Assembly (NCBI RefSeq): GCF_042242105.1
Contig: NC_092016.1
Location: forward strand, 10,554,501 to 10,618,500
Length of the DNA: 64,000 nucleotides
Reading direction: 5' to 3'
DNA from: Pempheris klunzingeri
Taxonomy: Eukaryota; Chordata; Actinopteri; Acropomatiformes; Pempheridae
The translations under genes and the position numbers were made by a program. Positions 26,161 to 48,872 of this stretch are shown in pieces (within the stretch, counting starts at the first letter, position 1; each line of letters opens with the position of its first letter). Below the pieces are notes generated by a model. That model searched no databases and had not been told where the DNA came from. It saw only the letters and a list, made by a program, of their open reading frames with translations.

Positions 26161-26791
26161 ATATAATGCTGATCAGAAAGTCAACTTTATCCCTGGAATT
26201 TAACCCTGGTTGCTTGTAATGTCTCATTTTCCATATCTTCACATCTAATCTGGAGATTATAATTTAAAAAAAAACGTGGACAGTATAGACAGAGTAAAAC
26301 ACATTTTGTGGGCTTTAATACAGTGTTACTCTTGAACTAAAAGGCCTGGTGTTAGAGTATTCTATTTTTATTTATTTATTGGGTTTAAAGGAGTGTAAAG
26401 GAAGGTTTTCTTCAAAAACTGTTAACTCTGGCCAGGTGTTGAGAAGTAACCACAACAAGTAGAATAAAAATATAAATATAGTTTAAAGAAGTGTTGAGTC
26501 TGAACTCAGGTTTTTCAGAACCGACAGTTCTGGGATTCTTGTGAGTCAAGTGAGGATTTTTTTAGTCATGGTTTGTTGTCCCTGTTCCTCTAATGTCTGC
26601 CTGTGATCATGTTCAACATGTCTGCTGTGTGTCACTCTTAACTTCACTAGATGGTGCTGTTACCCACATGCTTTTATTTTTCTGTACTCCCATGGGACTT
26701 CCTGTGGGCATCATTGATGGTACTGAACTGAATGCCTGGTGTGTTTTACAAAAAAAAAAAATACTTCAGACACACTTTCCTTTTTGAGATA

Positions 26792-26797
26792 TTTATT
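26792..26797 (-). terminator. nptn: Candidate polyadenylation signal for nptn
   Basis: AATAAA on the - strand about 1.15 kb past the nptn stop codon, followed downstream on that strand by a GU-rich stretch (gtgtgtct). Other AT-rich sites lie between, so the choice is tentative. Confidence 0.45.
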
Positions 26798-27948
26798 CTT
26801 AAAAATGAGTCGGGATCTTGCAATTGCTTCAAATGTCAGTCCTGACGTGGGCTTTTTTTTCCACCGCCTCCCACGTCAGCTGTAGAATTCATGCAGCTGT
26901 GTAGTATGCCATCAACGCTCTATGGTGATCCTACTAGTTTAAAGCTTTGTCACAGAGAAATCAAAAGCTGCAATGATTTTTAATATACTGATATGGATAA
27001 TAATTGCATAGGATAGTAGCCATGCTATACAATACACATAATTATAAAACAGTATGTTAGAATGATTAGTACAGATCTCCTAAAGTAGGTTTATACAGTT
27101 TCTCATTATTCTCAACATTTAAGTGCATCATATAATATGAATAGTCTTTATATTAATGGTGATCTGATACATAGTTATAGTGATTTATCACATACAGTAC
27201 ATACAGTAAAGTAACCCTTAACCAAATTTAGAGGGACATTGCAAAGCCCTTAAAATGTAATAGATATTGTCTGATAAAACGATGAAACTTAGAAAATAGT
27301 ATGCAGCAGAATGATAAAACTATACACAACTGTCATACCAGATTATGGTGGCATTTTTTTTTTTACATTGCCCACTTTAGTTTTTCCTCTAGAACACACA
27401 GATTATCTACACGAGGCCACTCTCGGAGAAAAGAGCAACCAAACAAAACAAAAAAAACATTTCTGCCTTCAATCGGAAGGTCCACATCTTGCATGCATTA
27501 TTTTAGAAGTAGTAAAAATGTTAAATTAGTGGATAAGAGGGAAAAATCATAAACGTCAACGACTGCATGCAGCAACAATGGTTATAATGTTAACAATTCC
27601 ATAATGGTTAGAATACGCCCTGACCTCGCACCCTCATACAACAAAATCATAAGGCATGCCTCACTGAACTCCTCCACAACCATACTTTTAATGGCAGACA
27701 CATCCTATTAACAACTGGTATGGATTCCCCTCTTGTTTACCTTCATATGGTCAATACATGAGTAATGAAACCTGTAAATAAAGAGAAAATTCATCTCATT
27801 AGCCCAATCTGACAGTACCTTTATTTTCTCTTTAGGTGATAATTTCATATGGTGGAGCATCTTGTAATTTGTGGCCACAGGGTTGTAATACATATTTATC
27901 ATCAGGCTTCCTCTTAATAATTTAATACTTACTCAGCAGACAGGCTGC
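26798..27948 (-). other. nptn: Probable nptn 3' untranslated region
   Basis: Lies between the nptn stop and the candidate polyA signal. It includes an inverted repeat (ctgacgtggg ... cccacgtcag) at 26842-26879. No coding signal. Confidence 0.5.
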
Positions 27949-40469
<12,521 letters not shown>

Positions 40470-40720
40470 CTTCGGAGACGGGAGGTGCAAAATGCCGGTA
40501 GGCGAACGCTAAGGTGACCCGAGCGGGGTATGATGATCCGGGGAGGATTTGCCGAGGCTCCAGACACCCCAGTCGTGTCACGCAGAGAGGGGAAGCGTCG
40601 CTGGGTAGACTAGCGGGAGCCCTCGGCACTACTGCTGGCTACCTGTGCAGCTCTCCGCTGTCAACCCAGTGCAGCAAGGGAACCACCTTTTTTAAACCAC
40701 CCGTTTAATCTCAAATCTCG
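40470..40720 (-). promoter_or_regulatory. nptn: CpG-rich nptn 5' flank
   Basis: G+C and CpG content rise sharply upstream of the nptn start and fall off by about 40.75 kb, consistent with the 5' UTR and promoter. It includes tctcgcgagatttcg near 40715, a palindromic TCTCGCGAGA element known from vertebrate CpG-island promoters. Confidence 0.55.
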
Positions 40721-42495
40721 CGAGATTTCGAAACAAGCGGCTACATCACATATCGTCCCATCATGAAAGTGGGGAGAGAGAGAGAGAGGGGGAGAGAGGG
40801 AGAGACTACTGAGGTGTAGCAGAGATCAGTTATTCGAAAATAGTGGACAAGATCATACCATACTCGTTTGACAATTGATGTTATTTGTAGCTATGCTAAT
40901 TTAGCTAGCAAGAATTAAGTGAGTCTTGTTACTATGGTTACATCCATTTAATAGCGCAGTGATTTCGAATGGTGATTAAACTTTTGACCGGAACTATGTT
41001 TGAGACTCTTTTTTTTTTTTTTTTTTTTAATCAGCCAACCAATCAGGAACGAGTATTTCTCACGTACGAACACAGATTTATCCACCTGCAAATCAAAGTA
41101 ATCATATGCAGTGATTAACAAAACGCTACCAGGTCTTAAATTGTGCCGTGGGTCAAGCTTTTTCTCAGGCCGACTAAGCCCTGACCTCAACAGGACTTGG
41201 GGCTTTAAGTAGACTTTTAATCCTATTTCTCTTTCAACTAATGTAGGGTAATGGCTGCCTCACACCAGCAACGCGGTGTGAACCTTGTCCCTAAACTAAA
41301 TGGAGCTAGTAAAGTGGCCTAAATTAACTAGTCAAATAGATATACAACCAGGTGTTCCCTTATACTTATATACATTCTTACATTGCAATGTAGGGACTTA
41401 CTGTACTGGTCAGGCAGCCTGTCACTGTTTACTGTCTAAGGTGAGGACCTATATAATGAACCAGGAACACAAACTATTTGACATATATCTATCAGGAATT
41501 GATTTGTTGGATAAATAATTCCTGAGCCTCCTCAAAAAAAAGTGGTTTATTTGTATAACAATGCTGATAACCAGCTTGGTTCCACAAGTCTGTGTCGTTG
41601 TCTTTACTTGTGCAGACACGCTCAGGGAAAAAAAAGCTGCAACGGTGAAACATGCCAAAGTGCCCTCTACAATGGCCAAATGTGCAACAAAATGTGATAA
41701 AGTGCCCTCGAGGGTGCCCTTCCATTAGAGAAAACTTCATCCAGTGCGTTATAGTTTGCCCTACACGCTAGAAAATGTGTCGGCCTCTATGTGCCTCTAA
41801 TTGCCTAAATAGTTATTAGTTCCCTGTGTGTAGTCATTGTGCTTTATATCTGATCAAAAGCATATCATCATTTTTTCTTAATCTTACACAGGGTTTGGGA
41901 CTGTTTCCCCATTATGCATCAAGACCTTCTGTTCATTTGGTGGCCTTTTTTTTTTTTTTTTTTTACCCCTGCCCCTCATCATTCTTTATGTCATGACTCA
42001 CTGGTGTGATACTTGATTCTGTTGCCAATATAGAAAAAAAGAACAGCATGTCCAAAGAGAGCATTACAGGGGCAATGAAAATTGACAGAAAAAAAGTTTT
42101 ACAAAAGAAAAGTTTTACAAAATGAGGCAAAGAGGAAAGTGGTGAGCAGGTGACTGAGTGAGTCAGGTGATCAGGACTAGTGAAAAGGTTTGAGAACATC
42201 TGGGTAATGGATGAAGAATAGCAAGTCCAGGGTTCCTGGGGCGGGCAGACTGAGTAAAATGAAAACTGTGGCAGACACTTTGACATAAAGCTTAGAATAG
42301 CATTTGAATGGCATTATCACATATCACAACAGGGACAAAAGGTCTCTGGCTCTTTCCATTTATTTAACTGTTACATAGGAAAAAATATTTTTATGATGGC
42401 ATGTAGAGGATAAATTAAGAGGTCTTACAGCCTGAGGGATAAATGGGTACCATTGACTGCAAAGCCCTCCTGTCCTGGGCCATGCTCACCCCATG
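40721..42495. other. Intergenic region upstream of nptn
   Basis: AT-rich with two poly-T runs (41010-41028 and 41946-41964). The short ORFs are not convincing. The right part may include untranslated sequence of the LINE fragments that follow. Confidence 0.5.
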
Positions 42496-42864
42496 CTAGT
42501 TTGTGATGTTTCCAGTCAGGATGCTTTTTATTGCCCCTCCATAAAAGTTGACAAGAACTTGGCACAGGAGTTTTGCTTTCTTACATTTTCTTAAGACATA
42601 AAGCCGTTTCTGAGTTTTCTTAACCACGGTGGAGATGTGAGGCAGGTTCTCTGTGATGCTGATTCCCAGGAACCTATAGCTGTTCATCTGCTCCACCTCA
42701 GCTTCTTGGCTGAAATAAATAGGTTGCATCCTCCCAAGAAACTTCTGTGTTTTCTCACAAACCTTTGCATTCTCTCTTGAAAAAGTTTTGCAAGACCTTG
42801 CAAACAGTTTAGGCAGAGGAAATATGAAAATAGAAACAATATACTCAGGGGAAGTAATGCACAT
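42496..42864 (-). mobile_element. Degenerate LINE reverse-transcriptase fragment 2
   Basis: The 122-codon reading contains EVEQMNSYRFLGISITENL, VVKKTQKRLYVLRKCKK and LVNFYGGAIKSILTGNIT. This is the order seen after the polymerase core in fish LINE (L2/CR1/Rex-like) reverse transcriptases, where consensus phrases resemble 'FLGV.I...VVKKAQQRLFFLR' and 'FY...IESILTGCIT'. No start, endonuclease or full domain remains; a dead remnant. Confidence 0.72.
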
Positions 42865-42897
42865 TGTGAAGTGAGGTAAAAAGATGAATTATATGAA

Positions 42898-43336
42898 TTA
42901 TAGTGCTGTTATTGTCAGTTTTGGTGTAGTGTGGTGTACTGGGAAGGACTCCTTCACACACTGAGGGCGGAGGAGTCCATTGCTTAAGGAGATCTCCAGT
43001 GCTGTGAGTGTGTTTATATGGGGTGGGAGTCGTTCCGTCTCATGGATGATAGCGTCATCCTCCACCAACTCCTTGAGGGTCGAGGGGCACACCCAGGACA
43101 TAGCTGACACTCTAGATGAGTTTGTCCAGTCTCTTCCTGTCCACAGCTGTGATGCTGCTCCCCCAGCAGACCACTGCATATAAGATGGCTGATGCCTTAT
43201 CAGAGTCATAGAAGGTCTTAAGCAGTGCCCCCTGCACTCGAAAAGACGTCAGCCTCCTGAACGGATAAAGTCTGCTTTGCCCTTTCTTATAAAGTGCATT
43301 TGAGTTGTAGTTGTAGGCTAGAGCTGTCTGAGACAT
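42898..43336 (-). mobile_element. Degenerate LINE reverse-transcriptase fragment 1
   Basis: The frames at 43112-43336 and 42898-43209 carry QSRLYPFRRLTSFRVQGALL, TFYDSDKASAILYAVVCWG, then SLSNGLLRPQC, with at least one frameshift between them. This also matches the C-terminal part of fish LINE reverse transcriptase. It overlaps in element coordinates with fragment 2 just downstream, so the two are separate insertions or a rearranged pair rather than one continuous copy. Confidence 0.72.
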
Positions 43337-43418
43337 TTCCTCCGGGCAGCTGTACCAAAAAGTGCAGTGTAGAGAGAAAGAGACACATATGAATTAGATG
43401 ACATACGTTTGGTTTCAG

Positions 43419-43420
<2 letters not shown>

Positions 43421-43455
<35 letters not shown>
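43421..43455. repeat. (GT)n microsatellite
   Basis: About 17 GT units without interruption. Confidence 0.9.
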
Positions 43456-43456
<1 letters not shown>

Positions 43457-44722
43457 TGCTATTTATTGTAATCCTTTATTTATTGTAATCCTTAAATCAT
43501 CTTTAGTTTTCTATATCAATAGGTGATCACTAATGATAGATAATTGCTGTATTTGCATATCATACTACACAATTATTTTTTTAGTCAGCATTGTTTTTTA
43601 GCACAGACTATTGTCTGCAGGGAATCATTTCTGGCTGTATTTCTGACTGCCCCAATTATCTCCATCAATAAGATGTACAACACATGGCCTAAGAAGCAAC
43701 ACCCAAGGTAAAGAAAGTCCAGGAGTGCTGACTGCTACTGACTGATATGGAGAAGAAGTTTGTTGGAGCAGCCATCCTGGCTGCATGTTTTCTGGATAGG
43801 ATATCATCTACATTTGAAACGGATTTGTGTCACATCCTGACTGCATTTGCCCTTATCTGATCCTAACACTCCCTTTTCCTAAAGGCAATCAAGTAAAATC
43901 TGTTTGCTTAACGTCTTACAGACAGAGAGGAGGACAGCTGTAAAGCACTCTTGCTACACCAACGGTGAGCTCCATTTTACGCACAGCTTAAATATTTTTA
44001 TCACAGATCAGAAATACAAATGGTAAACTCTTTATTGGAGAAAACATTCAATCAGTAATGAAGATCTGCTGTATTGTGTTTCTCAGAACGAACATTAGCC
44101 TCCTGTATCTTAACAATGTGGCGCATCACTTTGAAGTGTAAAGTATATTTTCAGGTAATCAACCAAGTAAACTGTGTTCATAATGTCCTCAAATTATGCA
44201 TATGCTTCAGAATGAAACAACTTTATTGTTTTCATATATCAAGATCACATATTTTATCACATATAAGTAAGCTGCTTTGCACAAATTTGATTTTTAATTC
44301 ATTTATTCATGATGTGTTAAATAATATAAATTATTCATGCGTTTTTATCTGGGAATGTCGTCTGCTGTACTGTGAGTGTTGGTTTGTGTCTATTGTTGGA
44401 TATGTGTTTTTAAGCTACTTCATGCCCTTGAATTGAATGATTGGTTTTTCACTTTTACTTTTACTTTTACATTCACAAAGCATTGCAGCACCTGTATGCT
44501 CCTGATTCATGTATTGAATGTGTTTTATTTTAACCTCAATTAACCAGGATAGGTCCTATCGAGATTGAAAGTCTGTTTTACAAGGGAGTCTTGATCAAGA
44601 CAAGCAGTGGCACAAAATAAAAACAAGTTACTGTAAACAGGTAAATTATCAGTTTAAGAAATATAATCGTAGTTTCAGTTTTAAAACAAAGAGAACTGAC
44701 CATCATTCATCTGTGAAATATA

Positions 44723-44723
<1 letters not shown>

Positions 44724-44794
<71 letters not shown>
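44724..44794. repeat. (TAGA)n microsatellite
   Basis: About 18 uninterrupted tetranucleotide units. Confidence 0.95.
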
Positions 44795-45393
44795 GACTAG
44801 CAAAGCCACTCCTAAATCTTCAAAATAGAAACAGAGAGTTAGTCTGTAGTTAGCACTGTTGGGATTAGATCACAGAATATTTGAAATGTGATGAGACACT
44901 TCTATTTTAACCTTCTATTTTTGACTATCAGTTATTGGTTATTGATTGCATGCAAACAACTACTAGGCTACATCAACATATATCACACTAACTCAAGTTA
45001 GACATTATGATGTTCCGGACCTTTGCTTTAATACATTTTCTCTGACTGGACCTCTGGTGAACAGTGGTGAACACCTTTTACAAATTAAAAATTGAAGAAA
45101 AATGGTACCAACATTATTCTCCCTTGTCATACAACAATGTAGGAACATGGACTAAATGGAAGTTTCAGTCATTTAATTATATTTGGTCCATCTGTCTTGT
45201 CTGAATTATACTGTTGTCATCTGTGCGAAAATAGCTACTATTAAGGAAAAAAAAACACATCAATATAACAATATACAATATGCATAAATATGTATATTCA
45301 CATTTCTGTAATAAAAATGTAATAGAGTCCCTCTTTGACATGAAATGCTCTCTGATTTCTTATTTTCATTTTTCTCTTTATGCAGAATTCAAA

Positions 45394-46320
45394 ATGAGAG
45401 TGAAACAAGCCTGGATCTCTAAAGTGAAAAATGAATTTCAAGAGAGTCCCCTGGTGACCAACACGGTTTTTGGCTTGATCCTTATTTGCCTGGAAAAGTT
45501 AGTTGACATAGAGTTTGCATGCCCTTGCATTTCTCGATTCAATGCTGTGTTTGCAGCTGCATTCTTTATTGTCCCTGCACTTCTGGCCTTTCTGCTGATG
45601 ATAAACATTCAACGCAGCAAGTGTAAGACGAGTTCAACAGAGCGTAGAAGAACTGCCCTCTACAGCAGTGTCCCTGCCATAGTGTGGCTCATCCTGTTGT
45701 TCCTTGATGGCCAATACTATGCCTGTGCAAGGACAACCTGGTCTGGCAGGCTTGTATTTGTTGGCAAAAGTGATTGGCAGAAATGGTGTGTGCCAGCCAA
45801 CCACACCTTACCACAGGACTTAATGATCACAACTCAACACTGGTTTTCTGAGTCTCAGGTAAGGAACAATCGAATGTCTCTAAAAATAGCTTGTTAGTAA
45901 TCGTTGTTTGTAACGATCATTTTAAAAATGATCTGCAAACAAGACAAGGAGTCATGCTAGCGCTGCTTTGAGATAAATGCAGATGTTAGCATGCTGAATT
46001 CTAAGCATGACAAGCAGTTGTGTTTAGATGGTAACCATGATTTAAGATAAAATAAGATTAGTGAGTCTCATGAGATTTGTGCACTTACTTAAACTTAATT
46101 TCACTTGTCCTTTTCTTTGTTTGTTCTTTGATCTGTGGTATAGGCCATTGGTATTGGGATTACCGTATTGCTTGCTATAGGAGCAGGAGTATTCAAGCAC
46201 GTCAAAAAGGATGAGCAAGTCCAAGGAGAAGATAACTCATCTGGTGTCGTAGCCGATCAGGATTTCCAAATATCTGAAGCAAAAGATGACGAGGCCTTGG
46301 GCGGTGATGATAGCGTTTAA
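45394..46320 (+). CDS. CALHM-family (calcium homeostasis modulator) protein, short form, 2 coding exons, 213 aa
   Basis: Coding exons 45394-45858 and 46144-46320. CALHM proteins form large-pore, voltage- or calcium-sensitive channels in the plasma membrane. Family signs: a first membrane segment near 21-37, the hallmark CPC motif (FACPCISRFN, Cys43 and Cys45), a second segment near 50-71, a third near 90-105 followed by LDGQYYACA (Cys111), then Cys132 in KWCVPANHT with a glycosylation site at Asn136. These four Cys fit the two conserved CALHM disulfides. Exon 1 ends in SESQ and exon 2 opens with AIGIGITVLLAIG, the same junction as mammalian CALHM (SQ|ALGW). The fourth membrane segment is near 156-173, then an acidic tail and TAA. 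Most CALHMs are 310-350 aa, so the helical C-terminal domain is missing. The ATG at 45394 follows a clear acceptor (ag at 45384-45385); the longer reading back to 45280 is intronic. I cannot assign the paralogue. Confidence 0.85.
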
Positions 46321-46676
46321 GTTTCCTCACCCTTATAAAAATAGTGCTAAAAAATGGGCACAACTTCAAAAGCGGAAGAGGCATTGAAGTACTACTGTAT
46401 AAATCATTTATTAAAGGAGAAATCTTGGATAAGAAAACCCCTTCATTGGCGTTATCACATGGTTACATTGATTGGAGCATGTCTGGATCTTTACATATAC
46501 TTTACATGAGTTCCTAATCCTTATTGTAATTGTCTTTGTGTATTACATAATCATAGAATTTCATTTTTTCAAATTGCTGTCTCAATACAGTTTTTAGTTA
46601 AGTTTCGTGGTGAATTTACCATTTATATGATACTTTGGTCCTTGTGTATGGGAGATTTGAAATGTCTTAAATGTCT

Positions 46677-46703
46677 AATAAAAAACTCAAACAAAGAAAT
46701 AAA
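46677..46703 (+). terminator. Two AATAAA polyadenylation signals of the CALHM-like gene
   Basis: AATAAA at 46677-46682 and again at 46698-46703, about 360 bp after the stop codon. Both fit a short 3' UTR ending before the convergent UGT gene. Confidence 0.65.
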
Positions 46704-47270
46704 GTGAAAGTGAAATTGTAATAGGAATTCACATTTAGTTCCATAAGTTAAAACAGACAGAATTTTCAAAAAAGATTTTAGTCACCATATTCAGATCAAG
46801 TTCACATAATATGTCCGTAAGTCATATATTCGCTTACACATACTGCATGTTCAGGCCAATGTACATTTCAGGCCTATTTTCCATTAGCAATGGCAAATAT
46901 TGTGTGCTTACTGAATGGGCGATCACATTTAGTAAGTCCCAAAAAATTTATAATCAAAAGTAGGTAGATGAACGCCTGCACTCCACATCGCTGCCGTACA
47001 GTATTATTTATATTTTTGTTTGATGAACAATACATATTGCACATGAGCATTTGTTACCCAAAACATTCTTCATTCATTGGAGTTTTTAGAAGTACAATAC
47101 TGTTGGTATCCTGAGATTATAAGCCTTTTTATGAATTCAAAAAAATGTCATTGCCATATAGTCGTTTTTCTTATGTGGTCGACTTCAGCAACACAGAGTG
47201 TATGAGTTGCTGGGTTAATGTCTGGTAATGCTTGGATTTCACACATAAAACCACCATTTTATTTTTCACG
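46704..47270. other. Convergent spacer between the CALHM-like gene and the UGT gene
   Basis: AT-rich, no coding exon. It probably includes the UGT 3' UTR. A - strand AATAAA at 47258-47263 lies only a few bases after the UGT stop, too close to be the likely cleavage signal. Confidence 0.5.
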
Positions 47271-48872
47271 TCATTCATGTTTAACTTTTTTCCCAACAAA
47301 AATCATTCTCCACAGTAACCTTATTATTGAAATGCAGGCGAATGTTATAAGCAAAACTACTGTCAACAAAGCAACGATTACATCAACACAGTTGTAGACA
47401 AACCAGGACATTTTGTGGGAGGATGTCTGCAGATGACGGGCTCCTTTATGTCTTATGACATATTCTATCCAAAACACCGCCTGGTCCAGTGGTTTCATGG
47501 GCTGATCTCTGTGCAGCCTTGAGAGGGTCTGCATGTTTTCCAAGTAAGATGAATTGTAAAGAGCTTTCTTAAGGGCATCTGCAAAGAGGTGTCTATCAAG
47601 CATTGCAATATCCACAATCACAGCTCCTCCCTTTGCTCTGACTCTGGAGAGGTTATCAGGCTGATCAAAAAACAAAGGAAGTCCAACTATGGGAACACCA
47701 TGGTAAATGGCCTCCTGAACCCCATTAGTGCCTCCGTGGGTCACAAACACTCTAGTTTTGGGATGTCCTAAAAGGTCTTTCTGTGGCAGCCAGTTGACCA
47801 TTAATGTGTTGTTGCCCAGGCTGGCTGGCCTTTGTCCCATATACCTCCACACAACCTTCTGAGGCAGCTGGGCAAAGGCTGCAGCAATCTCCTCAGCGAT
47901 GTCTTGAGGAAGCTCCGCAACTAAAGTTCCCAAGGTCATCGTAATGACCCCATGATCTCCAGAACTCTGGACAAACTCTTCAAGGTCAGAAGGGAGTGGC
48001 TTTGGGGGCTTGCACTGAAATCCACCCATGTAGACTATATTTGGCATTGTGGGACGTGGAAATTCAAAGACAAAATCGTTCCTCATAAGCCATATATCAG
48101 CATCCAGGAAAAACGTTGAGTAATCCACATCAGGGCCAAAGTACTTCTCAACTATTGGTTTGTACTGAGGTTCTGTGATGTACGATAGAGTGTACATCCC
48201 AAAGATATAACTGATAACATTCATTACTCTTTCACGGAAGGTCATCTTATCTGTCAGCTCTGTTGCAGTGAAGGGAATGTATGCCAGAGGTGAGGGGGCA
48301 ATGAGGAAATGAGCTTCACCTTGAATGGTCCATCTCACATTAAAAACAAGAGGAATTTGGAGCCGGCGTGCCAGCATTGCCCCTCCGCCAATGCCAGGGT
48401 CAGTCAAAACCATATCATATTTGGCTTCATGCAAAGACTGCATCAGGTCATGATCTTCAAACATCCGAACGACCATTTCACTCATTCCCTTATGGAACTG
48501 AGAGAACTGGTCCACAACCACTCGCTCCATCTGAATCCGATTCCAGATACGTGACCAAAACCACGTGTCCTTACCCTGAAGCCGGAGCTCTAGTTGTTGT
48601 GACAAAAAGGTTTCAAAGTTTTCCTCAAATCCATTAGGCCCAGCAAGGGTGACAGAAGTGTAGAGAGGAGACTTTTCACTGATGTACCAGCTATCAGACG
48701 CCCGAACCACAGTGATCTTGTGGCCTTTGGCATGCAGTTCTTCTATGAGTACTTTCATGTTGACCCAATGGCTTCCGTCCAATGGGAACACCAGGATTTT
48801 TCCCCCTGATGCACTGGGTAGTTGAATCAACAATAGAGCAAATGTGATCAGAGATGAATGACGCACCTTCAT
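47271..48872 (-). CDS. UDP-glucuronosyltransferase, intronless, UGT5-like, 533 aa
   Basis: Endoplasmic-reticulum enzyme family that transfers sugar from UDP-glucuronic acid to hydrophobic substrates such as steroids, bile pigments and xenobiotics. The whole coding region is one exon, as I recall for the fish UGT5 family. A signal peptide covers about residues 1-23. The catalytic His is His35 in FPLDGSHWVNM and its Asp partner is Asp158 in VLTDPG. The donor-binding signature runs from WLPQKDLLGH (361-370) through FVTHGGTNGVQEA to LPLFFDQ (ending at 404). One transmembrane helix lies near 496-519, and the lumenal protein is anchored by a short tail with Lys at -3 and -5, a KxKxx-type retrieval signal. 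The start at 48872 directly follows a splice-acceptor-like ctctgtcag, so the 29 in-frame upstream codons are probably intron. Length fits full-length UGTs (about 530). Confidence 0.93.
   Translation of the reverse strand: MKVRHSSLITFALLLIQLPSASGGKILVFPLDGSHWVNMKVLIEELHAKGHKITVVRASDSWYISEKSPLYTSVTLAGPNGFEENFETFLSQQLELRLQGKDTWFWSRIWNRIQMERVVVDQFSQFHKGMSEMVVRMFEDHDLMQSLHEAKYDMVLTDPGIGGGAMLARRLQIPLVFNVRWTIQGEAHFLIAPSPLAYIPFTATELTDKMTFRERVMNVISYIFGMYTLSYITEPQYKPIVEKYFGPDVDYSTFFLDADIWLMRNDFVFEFPRPTMPNIVYMGGFQCKPPKPLPSDLEEFVQSSGDHGVITMTLGTLVAELPQDIAEEIAAAFAQLPQKVVWRYMGQRPASLGNNTLMVNWLPQKDLLGHPKTRVFVTHGGTNGVQEAIYHGVPIVGLPLFFDQPDNLSRVRAKGGAVIVDIAMLDRHLFADALKKALYNSSYLENMQTLSRLHRDQPMKPLDQAVFWIEYVIRHKGARHLQTSSHKMSWFVYNCVDVIVALLTVVLLITFACISIIRLLWRMIFVGKKVKHE

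Larger units (their letters stand above)
23321..26791. other. Intergenic region between hcn4 and nptn
   Basis: AT-rich, no convincing exon on either strand. It contains two repeat fragments starting with tttattaggtacacc (25158-25290 and 25984-26160). The ORFs at 25550-26166 overlap each other on both strands and lack protein-like composition. Confidence 0.55.
43337..45393. other. Region between the LINE remnants and the CALHM-like coding start
   Basis: Contains (GT)n at 43421-43455 and (TAGA)n at 44724-44794. A possible non-coding first exon of the CALHM-like gene could end at a gtgagc donor near 43966, but this is a guess. The 120-codon ORF at 44074-44436 is Cys/Phe/Ile-rich AT-driven sequence with no family match. 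Confidence 0.45.

Noticed and set aside
43625..43807. 60-codon - strand ORF next to the LINE remnants as a further transposon piece
   Set aside because: No recognisable reverse-transcriptase or transposase motif; could be repeat-derived but I cannot support it.
44074..44436. 120-codon ORF between the LINE remnants and the CALHM-like gene
   Set aside because: Cys/Ile/Phe/His-rich composition typical of AT-rich chance frames, no domain, no splice context or polyA support.
44724..44794. Tandem repeats as a possible CRISPR-like array or satellite
   Set aside because: Simple tetranucleotide microsatellite without spacers, in a vertebrate genome.
45280..45393. Longer CALHM-like start 38 codons upstream
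   Set aside because: A strong pyrimidine tract and cag acceptor at 45384-45385 lie between, and the extra residues are AT-driven; the ATG at 45394 aligns better with CALHM N-termini.
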